A stretch of DNA of 9,078 nt from Pseudomonadota bacterium (lineage in GTDB: Bacteria > Pseudomonadota > Gammaproteobacteria > Burkholderiales > Burkholderiaceae_C): assembly GCA_023460715.1 (NCBI GenBank), contig JAEWPH010000220.1, positions 1 through 9,078 of the forward strand, in the 5' to 3' direction. Below the pieces are notes generated by a model. The model did not search any database and was not told the DNA's origin. It saw only the letters and a list, made by a program, of their open reading frames with translations. Position numbers and translations under genes: made by a program. Positions 1-9,078 of this stretch are shown here, piece after piece; within the stretch, counting starts at the first letter, position 1, and each line of letters opens with the position of its first letter.

Positions 1-86
1 TTGCCAGGCGGCAGGCGCCGCGGCCGGATCGCGAACCTGCGGCAGGGGTACCCCGGCCCGCAAACGGCGGCGGGAAACGGGGCCGG

Positions 87-92
87 TAAAAT
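87..92 (+). promoter_or_regulatory. possible -10 element upstream of tkt
   Basis: TAAAAT at 87-92 matches the sigma-70 -10 consensus TATAAT at five of six positions and is the only AT-rich hexamer in the otherwise very GC-rich leader. It lies 38 nt before the tkt start codon. No convincing -35 hexamer is seen 16-18 nt upstream, where the sequence is mostly GC. The start of the window truncates any longer upstream region. The rest of 1-130 holds no gene I can support. Confidence 0.3.
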
Positions 93-130
93 GCCAGGTT
101 TCCCCAATCGCCCCTCGGAGCAGCCCCCTG

Positions 131-3309
<3,179 letters not shown>

Positions 3310-3333
3310 GCCCCCGGGCCATCGCCACCCCCC

Positions 3334-3359
3334 AAACGCGCCTCCGGGCGCGTTTTTTT
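3334..3359 (+). terminator. intrinsic terminator after gap
   Basis: A perfect 9-bp stem, AAACGCGCC (3334-3342) with GGCGCGTTT (3347-3355), closes a TCCG tetraloop. The T-run extends through 3359, seven T in all when stem bases are included. It lies 24 nt after the gap stop codon, marks the end of the tkt-gap unit and separates it from hscC. On the minus strand there is no comparable T-run, so it is probably one-directional. Confidence 0.93.
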
Positions 3360-3484
3360 ATGCGCTACGGCTTTGCCACGAGGCCGCTCGGTTATCGTTC
3401 CGGTGAATCTCCAGGCCCCCCGCGCAGCGCCCTGTTTCCGGCGGGTGCGGCAGGGGCCGGGCCACGCACACGAGAAAGCGTTCC

Positions 3485-5200
3485 ATGATCATCGGCATTG
3501 ATTTGGGTACCACGCACAGCTTGGCAGCCGTCTGGCGGGAAGGCGGCCCCGTCCTGATCCCCAATCCGCTGGGGCAGGTCCTGACGCCCTCCTGCGTCAG
3601 CATCGACGATGACGGCGGCATCCTGGTGGGCCAGGCCGCCAGGGAACGCCTGCAGACGCACCCGGACCGCAGCGCCTCGGTGTTCAAGCGCCACATGGGT
3701 AGCGCCAAGGCCTATCGCCTGGCGGGCCGCGACTACCGCCCCGAAGAACTCTCCGCGCTGGTGCTCAAGGCCCTCAAGCTGGATGCAGAGGCCTTTCTCG
3801 GCGCCCCGGTCACGGAGGCCATCGTCACCGTGCCGGCCTACTTCTCCGAAGCACAGCGGCATGCCACCCGCGCCGCAGGGCGCATCGCGGGGTTGAAGGT
3901 GGAGCGGCTGCTCAACGAGCCCACGGCGGCGGCCCTGGCTTACGGCCTGCATCAGCGGGGTGCCGACACCCGCTTTCTGGTCTTCGATCTGGGGGGCGGC
4001 ACGTTCGACGTGTCCATCCTGGAGATGTTCGAGGGCGTCATGGAAGTTCGCGCCTCGGCGGGCGACAACTTTCTGGGCGGGGAGGATTTCCGGGACGTGC
4101 TGGTCGACCAGTTCTTCGCACAGGCCGGGGTGCCGGACACGCTGCGCGGGGATGCACTGTTCATGCAGCGGTGCGTGGAAGCGGCCGAGCGCGCGAAGAA
4201 GTCGCTCAGCCGTGCGCCGCTGGCACCGATGCAAGTGAGCGATGGCAGCAACCACTACGCCACGAACCTGCACGACCCCGCCTTTGAAAGCGGCTGCGCG
4301 GCGCTGCTGCAACGCCTGCGCACTCCCGTGGAGCGCGCGCTGCGGGACACCCGCCTGCGCAGCAGCGAACTGGACGACGTGGTGCTGGCCGGCGGGGCCA
4401 CACGCATGCCCATGGTGCGCAGGCTGGCCACCACCCTGTTCGGCCGCTTTCCCTCGTCGACCCTCGACCCGGACCAGGTCGTTGCCCTCGGCGCCGCCGT
4501 GCAGGCCGGCCTGGTGGCCAAGGACCAGGCGCTCGACGATGTGGTCATGACCGACGTGGCGCCCTACTCGCTGGGCGTCGAAGTGACCAAACGGCTGTCG
4601 GATGGATCGCTCTCGCACGGGCACCTCGACCCGGTGATCGAACGCAACAGCGTGGTGCCCGTCAGCCGCATGAAGAACTATGTTCCCGTCCAGCCGGGGC
4701 AGAAGTCGATCCTCCTGGAGATCTACCAGGGGGAATCACGCATGGTGTGGGACAACATCCGCCTGGGCTCGCTCGAGGTCGCTTTGCCGCCCGGCGCAAG
4801 CATTGAAGCGTGCTCCACCGACGTGCGGTTCACCTACGACGTGAATGGCCTGCTGCAGGTGGAGGCCACCCTCCTGCACACGGGCCAGACGACGAGCCTG
4901 GTGGTCGCAGGCAACCCCGGCCTGCTGTCCGAGGCAGAAATCGCCGAGCGGCTGAAGGCGCTCGAACCGCTGAAGATCCACCCCCGGGAATCGACACCCA
5001 ACCGCACCCTGCTGGCACGGGCGGAACGGATCTACCAGTTGCTCAAGGGCCCCGAGCGGGAGTGGCTCGACCTGCAGATCGCGGAGTTCGAGCGCGTGCT
5101 GGCCAGCCAGGACGAGCGGCAGATCGCCAAGGCGCGAAGCCTTTTGGGCCGGCAGATCGACGCACTGGACCACCCGTCTGTGCTGGACGGCGAGCGATGA
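3485..5200 (+). CDS. hscC: HscC-type Hsp70 chaperone
   Basis: A 571-aa ATP-dependent Hsp70 of the short HscC branch (E. coli HscC is about 556 aa), expected in the cytoplasm. Nucleotide-binding marks are GIDLGTTHS at 4-12 (phosphate 1), LNEPTAAALAYG from 143, FDLGGGTFDVS at 167-177 (phosphate 2) and LAGGATRMP at 301-309 (adenosine). HscC-like signatures are FKRHMGS at 67-73, SAGDNFLGGEDF at 191-202 and LKIHPR at 496-501. The linker region DVAPYSLGVEV starts at 357, followed by a beta substrate-binding domain and a lid much shorter than DnaK's. The ATG at 3485 has GAGAAAG at 3472-3478 and yields the normal Hsp70 N-terminus. It follows the gap terminator, so it needs its own promoter; I saw no convincing -35/-10 pair in 3360-3484. 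The next gene starts 48 nt downstream in the same frame and is probably co-transcribed. The specific client is unknown. Confidence 0.92.
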   Translation: MIIGIDLGTTHSLAAVWREGGPVLIPNPLGQVLTPSCVSIDDDGGILVGQAARERLQTHPDRSASVFKRHMGSAKAYRLAGRDYRPEELSALVLKALKLDAEAFLGAPVTEAIVTVPAYFSEAQRHATRAAGRIAGLKVERLLNEPTAAALAYGLHQRGADTRFLVFDLGGGTFDVSILEMFEGVMEVRASAGDNFLGGEDFRDVLVDQFFAQAGVPDTLRGDALFMQRCVEAAERAKKSLSRAPLAPMQVSDGSNHYATNLHDPAFESGCAALLQRLRTPVERALRDTRLRSSELDDVVLAGGATRMPMVRRLATTLFGRFPSSTLDPDQVVALGAAVQAGLVAKDQALDDVVMTDVAPYSLGVEVTKRLSDGSLSHGHLDPVIERNSVVPVSRMKNYVPVQPGQKSILLEIYQGESRMVWDNIRLGSLEVALPPGASIEACSTDVRFTYDVNGLLQVEATLLHTGQTTSLVVAGNPGLLSEAEIAERLKALEPLKIHPRESTPNRTLLARAERIYQLLKGPEREWLDLQIAEFERVLASQDERQIAKARSLLGRQIDALDHPSVLDGER

Positions 5201-5248
5201 CACCGTTCGCATCAGCCCACCGCCAGTGGATGCGAAGGGCGCGCCACC

Positions 5249-6598
5249 ATGCTTGAAAACGCAGGGCTGCAGGCGTATTCCACCCTGGAGGTGGAACCGG
5301 ACGCCGATGAGCGGACACTGCGCCGCGCCTACGCCCGGAAGCTGAAGGCGCTGGACCCGGCGCGGGAACCGGAGAAATTCCAGGAGCTGCGCCAGGCCTA
5401 CGAATGGGCGCTGCAGCGGGCACAGGCACCCACGGTTTTCGCCACCGACGCGAACGGGCTCGTGCCCCCGGCGCCGGAGCTGGGGACGCATGCCGACGCG
5501 GCCTGGCGCACCGCCCCGCCACAGGCCCTGTCGCCCGAAAGCGCCGCGACCGATGCCATGGAGCGGTCCACAGCGCTCGCCCAGGCCGTCCTGGACGATG
5601 TCCTGGCCGGAGCTGCCGGGTTCACCAGCGAGGCGCAGGCCCGCGAGCGGCTTCGCACCGCACTGGCGCATGAAGCACTGCGGGACCTGGAGGCGCGGCT
5701 GCTTTTCGAAAGCGGCGTGACGGCGGTGCTCGCCAACGGCTGGCAGCCCGGCCATGAACATCTTTTCACGGCGGCGATCGATGTGTTCGGGTGGAGAGAA
5801 CAACGCGCGGCCTTGGACGGGCTGGGCCATGCCGCCGCCGTGATCGACCAGGCCATCGAGGAACTGGAGACCCTGGAGGCGCAGCCCTGGAAGGCCCGGG
5901 CGGCGCAGCAGGAACTCATTCGCCTGCTGCGGCAACCCGGTGCGCCGGACACCCGCCAGCTTCTGCAGTTCTCCGACCTGCTGGAGCGCCTGGAACGCCT
6001 GTACCCGCATTTGCTCGGGGTGATCACCTGCACCTCCCACATCGGGCGCTGGCAGCAGCTGCACCAGCAGATTCCACGCTGGCGAAGGCTCATCGCCCCC
6101 CGTTCGACCGCCCTGCCGCAGGCCCCGCAGCAGGGCCGGTGGACGCTGGATGTCAGCTTCCTGCGCACCCGCGCCGTCCCCTTGGCCGGTCTGCTGAGTG
6201 CCCTGACGGCCATCGCCATCCTGACGGCCCGAGTCTCCGGGACAGGCGACCGCCCGCCACAGCCCGCGGCGCAGCAGCCGCGGAGCAGCGATGCGGCGGG
6301 CCTGCTGCGTGAGCCTTTCGAGACCCCCGCCCCGCCCGCCGTGCTGCAGTATCCGGCGCAGGCCCGTGCCGAAGGGCTGCAGGGATCGGTGACCGTGTAT
6401 GCCCTCATCGGCCCCGACGGCAACGCCATGTCCGCCAACGTGGCGCAGAGTTCGGGGCACGGGATTCTGGACCAGGCCGCGCTGGACTTCGTGAATAAGA
6501 AGCGCTTTCCGGCGCCGGTGGGGCAGGACGGTCAGCCCATCATCAAGGCCGTCCGCATTCCCGTGCGATTCGTGCTGGAGGACGGCCAGCATCCCTGA
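5249..6598 (+). CDS. membrane protein: J-like domain, one TM helix, TonB C-terminal domain
   Basis: The 449-aa product has three parts. Residues 7-55 resemble a J-domain: a basic helix II (RRAYARKLK, 25-33) and a helix III-like FQELRQAYEWAL (44-55). The HPD tripeptide is absent, with Leu35-Asp36-Pro37 in the corresponding loop. Residues about 100-300 are largely helical and not assigned to a family. A single hydrophobic segment at about 309-327 follows Arg306 and Arg308, predicting N-terminus in the cytoplasm and C-terminus in the periplasm. A Pro/Gln-rich spacer (about 332-363) leads to a TonB_C-like domain at about 364-443, with YPAQARAEGLQGSVTV, IGPDG, SSGHGILDQAAL and a final VRIPVRF strand. 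There is no signal peptide. The ATG at 5249 is the only start in frame after the hscC stop, with GAAGGG at 5234-5239. Adjacency to hscC suggests a partner of that Hsp70. Transport-energising activity is doubtful, because the TM helix lacks TonB's conserved histidine. The domain reading is from pattern recognition; the function is inferred. Confidence 0.85.
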   Translation: MLENAGLQAYSTLEVEPDADERTLRRAYARKLKALDPAREPEKFQELRQAYEWALQRAQAPTVFATDANGLVPPAPELGTHADAAWRTAPPQALSPESAATDAMERSTALAQAVLDDVLAGAAGFTSEAQARERLRTALAHEALRDLEARLLFESGVTAVLANGWQPGHEHLFTAAIDVFGWREQRAALDGLGHAAAVIDQAIEELETLEAQPWKARAAQQELIRLLRQPGAPDTRQLLQFSDLLERLERLYPHLLGVITCTSHIGRWQQLHQQIPRWRRLIAPRSTALPQAPQQGRWTLDVSFLRTRAVPLAGLLSALTAIAILTARVSGTGDRPPQPAAQQPRSSDAAGLLREPFETPAPPAVLQYPAQARAEGLQGSVTVYALIGPDGNAMSANVAQSSGHGILDQAALDFVNKKRFPAPVGQDGQPIIKAVRIPVRFVLEDGQHP

Positions 6599-6649
6599 TC
6601 CGGCTCCACCGCTGCGGCCCGTCCGCGGTGACCGGCCTTTGGGAAGGCG

Positions 6650-8629
6650 TCAGAACGATGCCCGCACCCCCACCCACGCGCGCCGGCCGTAGCTGGTCTT
6701 GTCATAGGTGGCCGCGTCCAGCTGCTTGTCGCCCAGGTTGTAGAGCGCGGCGTTGACGGTGACGGCCGGGCTCCACTGGTAGCTCGCGCCCAGGTCCACC
6801 ATGGTGTAGGCCGGCACGGCACCGGTGCCGAGGGTGGCGCTGTACTCCTTGCCGTAGTAGTTGGCCGCGCCCCAGAAGCTCAGGCGCGGCGTGGCCTTCC
6901 AGTCGGCGCGCAAATTGGCGGTGTGCTCGGGTGCCAGGCTCAGCGGCGCGCCGCGGTTGGCGCCGCTCTTCTGCTCGGAGTCGAGGTAGGTGTAGTTGGC
7001 CTTGAGCGCCAGCGCCCGCGTGGCCTGCCAGGTGCCGTGCAGCTCCAGGCCGGCGATGCGCGCGGTGTCGATGTTCACGCGGTCCATGCGGATGAAGCCG
7101 TTCCAGCGCTGGTCGGTGGTGACGGTGGAGAGCTTGTTCTTGAAGTCGTTGTAGAACAACGTGGCGCCCGCCGACAGATCGCTGCGGTTGGACCACAGCG
7201 CGCCGAACTCGTAGTTGGTGCTGGTCTCGGGCTGCAGATCGGGGTTGCCCAGCATCACGAAGCGGTTGCGGCGCAGGTAGGCATAGCCCGGCACCACGGC
7301 GCGGATCTCGGGCGCCTTGAAGCCGCGCGACACGCCGCCCTTCAGCGTCCACTGGTCGGTGGCCTGCCAGGTGGCATACAGGCGCGGGCTGGTGTGCGTG
7401 CCGTATTGCGCATGGTGGTCCACGCGCAGGCCGCCCGTCAGGCGCAGCGCCTCGGTCAGCGACCATTCGTCTTCCACGAAGACCGCCTTCTGCACCACAC
7501 CGAAGGTGCGCCGCACGCGGTCGCCCAGGCCCTCGTTCCAGTCCTCGATCTCGCTGTCGTTCCACTGCACGCCGCCCGTGACGATGTGGGCCGCCCCCAC
7601 CGGCGCCACCAGCTTGGCGTCGAACACGGTGTTGCGCACCTCGGGCTTGCGCTGGGCGAACGCGTCCTGGGTGGCCGAGCTGCCGTCGCTCAGGCCCCAG
7701 CGCGAGCCCCGCTCCCACGCCAGCGACACCTCGGACGAAGCCCAGCCCCAGCGGCCCTTGTGGGTGACGGAGGCGTGGTCGCGGTTGTTCTCCTGCTCGC
7801 GCGTGGCCCAGTTGGCGCTGGGGCCGTCGCCGTTGTCCAGGCGCGTCACGCCCCCCTCCAGCAGGATGTCCTGCTGCGCCGACGGCGTGATCGCCAGGCG
7901 CGCCGTCAGGTCGCGGTGGCGCGCGCGGGTGAAGCCTTCGGTGGTCTGCACGTCGTCGTCCGCCTGCCGGTTCAGCTGGCGGCCCCACAGCTGCAGGCCC
8001 AGCACCTCGCTCTTCACCGGCCCGGCCAGGTAGAACTGGCCCTGCGTGGCATTGCCGTACCGGCCGTGCTGCTGGGCCGTGTAGTCCAGCCCCACCGAGC
8101 CGCCCCAGGCCGGGGGCACCTTGCGCGTGATGATGTTGATCACGCCGCCGATGGCGTCCGAACCGTACAGCGACGACATCGGCCCGCGCACGACTTCGAT
8201 GCGCTCGATGGCCTCGGCCGGCGGAACGAAGCTCTGCTCGTAGCCGCGGTTGCCGTTGACGCGGGCATCGCGCAGGCCCTGGCGCTTGGCGTCCACCAGG
8301 ATCAGCGTGTAGTCGGCCGGCATGCCGCGGATGGAGATGTCGGTCTCGTTGCTGTTGCCGTTGACCACCACGCCTTCCACATCGCGCAGGGCATCGGTCA
8401 GGTCGCGGAAGGAGCGCTGGCGCAGCGCCTCGCCCTGGATGACGCTGATGGAAGCCGGCGCCTGCTCGATCTGCTGCTCGAAGCCGGTGGCCGTCACCAC
8501 CACACCGCCCAGCGTGGCCATGCCGCGCTCATCGGCCGCGGGTGCCGGCGCCGTCTGGGCCTGGGCCCAGCCCGCCAGCGCCATCGACACCGCCCACGCC
8601 ACCGGACGCCTGGTTGAAACCTTGCGCAT
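6650..8629 (-). CDS. TonB-dependent outer-membrane receptor, CirA-like (catecholate iron uptake)
   Basis: A complete 659-aa TonB-dependent receptor, close in length to E. coli CirA (663 aa). A signal peptide with basic start and hydrophobic core ends at Ala-Gln-Ala24. The TonB box is near VVVTATG (43-49). The plug spans about 57-168, including ISIRGMPADYTLILVD (98-113) and IERIEVVRGPMSSLYGSDA (141-159), both very like CirA. A 22-strand barrel follows, with FVEDEW, the GFKAPE segment, NPDLQPETS and a terminal Phe, as outer-membrane barrels require. It should import ferric catecholates or their breakdown products using TonB-ExbBD energy; CirA also admits colicin I. The exact ligand cannot be read from sequence. 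The start has AGAGGG five bases upstream on the minus strand, and a Fur box lies 21 nt upstream, so iron repression is likely. It is convergent with the J/TonB_C gene (51-nt gap) and divergent from a response regulator. PfeA/PirA-type or BfrA-type receptors are alternatives. Confidence 0.93.
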   Translation of the reverse strand: MRKVSTRRPVAWAVSMALAGWAQAQTAPAPAADERGMATLGGVVVTATGFEQQIEQAPASISVIQGEALRQRSFRDLTDALRDVEGVVVNGNSNETDISIRGMPADYTLILVDAKRQGLRDARVNGNRGYEQSFVPPAEAIERIEVVRGPMSSLYGSDAIGGVINIITRKVPPAWGGSVGLDYTAQQHGRYGNATQGQFYLAGPVKSEVLGLQLWGRQLNRQADDDVQTTEGFTRARHRDLTARLAITPSAQQDILLEGGVTRLDNGDGPSANWATREQENNRDHASVTHKGRWGWASSEVSLAWERGSRWGLSDGSSATQDAFAQRKPEVRNTVFDAKLVAPVGAAHIVTGGVQWNDSEIEDWNEGLGDRVRRTFGVVQKAVFVEDEWSLTEALRLTGGLRVDHHAQYGTHTSPRLYATWQATDQWTLKGGVSRGFKAPEIRAVVPGYAYLRRNRFVMLGNPDLQPETSTNYEFGALWSNRSDLSAGATLFYNDFKNKLSTVTTDQRWNGFIRMDRVNIDTARIAGLELHGTWQATRALALKANYTYLDSEQKSGANRGAPLSLAPEHTANLRADWKATPRLSFWGAANYYGKEYSATLGTGAVPAYTMVDLGASYQWSPAVTVNAALYNLGDKQLDAATYDKTSYGRRAWVGVRASF

Positions 8630-8644
8630 GGAATCCCTCTCTCA

Positions 8645-8677
8645 TTGTTGGAAAATGAGAATCATCATCATCAACAA
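8645..8677. repeat. TTGTTG/CAACAA inverted repeat flanking the Fur box
   Basis: TTGTTG at 8645-8650 and its exact reverse complement CAACAA at 8672-8677 face each other across 21 nt and are centred within one base of the Fur box. Read from either strand, TTGTTG resembles a -35 hexamer pointing inward, so the two divergent genes could have overlapping face-to-face promoters. No good -10 hexamer was found at 16-18 nt on either strand, so the promoter reading is weak. A binding site for the adjacent response regulator is an alternative. Confidence 0.4.
8651..8669. promoter_or_regulatory. Fur box in the receptor/response-regulator intergenic region
   Basis: GAAAATGAGAATCATCATC matches the classic 19-bp Fur consensus GATAATGATAATCATTATC at 16 of 19 positions; the mismatches are positions 3, 9 and 16. 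It stands 21 nt before the receptor start codon (minus strand) and 28 nt before the GTG of the response regulator (plus strand). Iron-loaded Fur bound here would be placed to repress both genes. The match is counted directly; actual regulation is inferred from Fur biology. Confidence 0.85.
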
Positions 8678-8697
8678 CCCGCGTTTTTGGACCGCTT

Positions 8698-9078
8698 GTG
8701 ACAGCCGCCGCCCCGCCGCCCCACCCTGCAGCAACGCCCGCCCGCCTGCGCGTGCTGGTGGTGGACGACCACCCCCGCATCCGTGAGCCGCTGGCCGCCT
8801 TCCTGCGCCGCGAGGGGCTGGCGGTGGACACGGCCGGGGACGCACGCACGCTGCTCAGCCTGCTGGACCTGCACCGCTACGACGCCGTGGTGCTGGATGT
8901 CATGCTGCCCGACGGCGACGGCAGCCAGCTCTGCCACCGCATCCAGGCCGCGCAGGGCGTTCCGGTGCTGCTGCTGACGGCGCGCTCGGGGGTGGAGGAC
9001 CGCGTGCACGGCCTGGAGCGGGGCGCGGACGACTACATCGTCAAGCCGTTCGATCCGCGTGAGCTGCTGGCCCGCATC
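8698..9078 (+). CDS. response regulator, OmpR/PhoB-type receiver domain (3' end outside window)
   Basis: The first 127 codons of a two-component response regulator; no stop codon before the window ends. The receiver fold is clear: acidic pocket Asp23-Asp24 in LRVLVVDDH, phospho-acceptor Asp67 in VVLDVMLPDGDG, Thr94 in LLLTAR, and Lys116 in DDYIVKPFDPRELLARI. The last segment is typical of the OmpR/PhoB group, which carries a winged-helix DNA-binding domain beyond this point, not visible here. The GTG at 8698 is the likely start: no ATG, GTG or TTG lies between the upstream in-frame stop at 8656 and this codon, and it leaves an Ala/Pro-rich tail of about 16 residues before the fold. The ribosome binding site is weak (GGA at 8689-8691). 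Divergence from a CirA-like receptor across a shared Fur box suggests a PfeR/PirR-like activator of siderophore uptake. A sensor kinase would be expected downstream. Confidence 0.88.
   Translation, partial: MTAAAPPPHPAATPARLRVLVVDDHPRIREPLAAFLRREGLAVDTAGDARTLLSLLDLHRYDAVVLDVMLPDGDGSQLCHRIQAAQGVPVLLLTARSGVEDRVHGLERGADDYIVKPFDPRELLARI

Noticed and set aside
2..13. TGCC-AGGC-GGCA inverted repeat near the window start as an operator
   Set aside because: Four-base arms in GC-rich sequence are expected by chance, and the upstream context is missing.
3360..3484. TTGCCA at 3373-3378 as a -35 element for hscC
   Set aside because: No acceptable -10 hexamer lies 16-18 nt downstream; TTATCG at 3392-3397 is too close and a poor match.
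3392..4624. Open frame of about 410 codons on the minus strand opposite hscC
   Set aside because: It is antisense to intact Hsp70 motifs and has no motif of its own; a GC-driven shadow.
5197..5256. ATGA overlap at the hscC stop that could start a translationally coupled gene
   Set aside because: The frame ends after 19 codons, has no motif, and overlaps the better start at 5249.
4736..6592. Long open frame on the minus strand (about 618 codons) opposite hscC and the J/TonB_C gene
   Set aside because: It lies antisense to two genes with clear domains, its translation is rich in Gly, Arg, Gln and His with no recognisable motif, and such frames are common in GC-rich DNA.
6599..6649. Short inverted repeats in the convergent gap (ACCGC/GCGGT at 6608-6629; GCCTT/AAGGC at 6635-6648) as a bidirectional terminator
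   Set aside because: Stems are only five base pairs and neither strand has a T-run after them, so I cannot support a terminator.
6923..8617. Long open frame on the plus strand (about 564 codons) opposite the receptor
   Set aside because: It is the antisense shadow of a complete TonB-dependent receptor, with low-complexity Ala/Val/Arg/His composition and no domain.

Overview
The window is very GC-rich (roughly two thirds or more G+C by eye), gene-dense and has strongly C/G-ending codons. Together with an adjacent transketolase and GAPDH pair, this suggests a betaproteobacterium of the Comamonadaceae (Acidovorax or a relative). That placement is inference from gene content and protein resemblance, not from a database search.

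Layout. (1) 131-3309, plus strand: central carbon metabolism. tkt (transketolase) is followed after 86 nt by gap (class I GAPDH). A long GC-rich hairpin lies between them and a clean intrinsic terminator follows gap. (2) 3485-6598, plus strand: an hscC-type Hsp70 gene and, 48 nt downstream in the same reading frame, a three-part membrane protein. It has an N-terminal J-like domain without HPD, a helical middle region, one transmembrane helix and a C-terminal periplasmic TonB_C domain. This pair is the most unusual content. (3) 6650-8629, minus strand: a complete TonB-dependent outer-membrane receptor closest to the CirA type of catecholate iron receptors, convergent with the J/TonB_C gene. (4) 8698-9078, plus strand: the N-terminal receiver domain of an OmpR/PhoB-type response regulator, cut by the window end and divergent from the receptor. 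The 68-nt region between the last two genes holds a strong Fur box (16 of 19 consensus matches) inside a TTGTTG/CAACAA inverted repeat.

How the genes may work together. tkt and gap form a housekeeping unit joining the non-oxidative pentose phosphate pathway to glycolysis/gluconeogenesis. HscC and the J/TonB_C protein look like a chaperone and a membrane-anchored partner, as E. coli HscC is encoded beside J-proteins. The added TonB_C domain would connect a cytoplasmic Hsp70 system to the periplasm. The receptor and the regulator look like an iron-controlled siderophore uptake unit with its own two-component regulator, comparable in layout to PfeR/PfeS-PfeA or PirR/PirS-PirA of Pseudomonas. No tRNA, rRNA, CRISPR, insertion sequence or attachment site was seen. 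There is no gene-free stretch over 300 bases.
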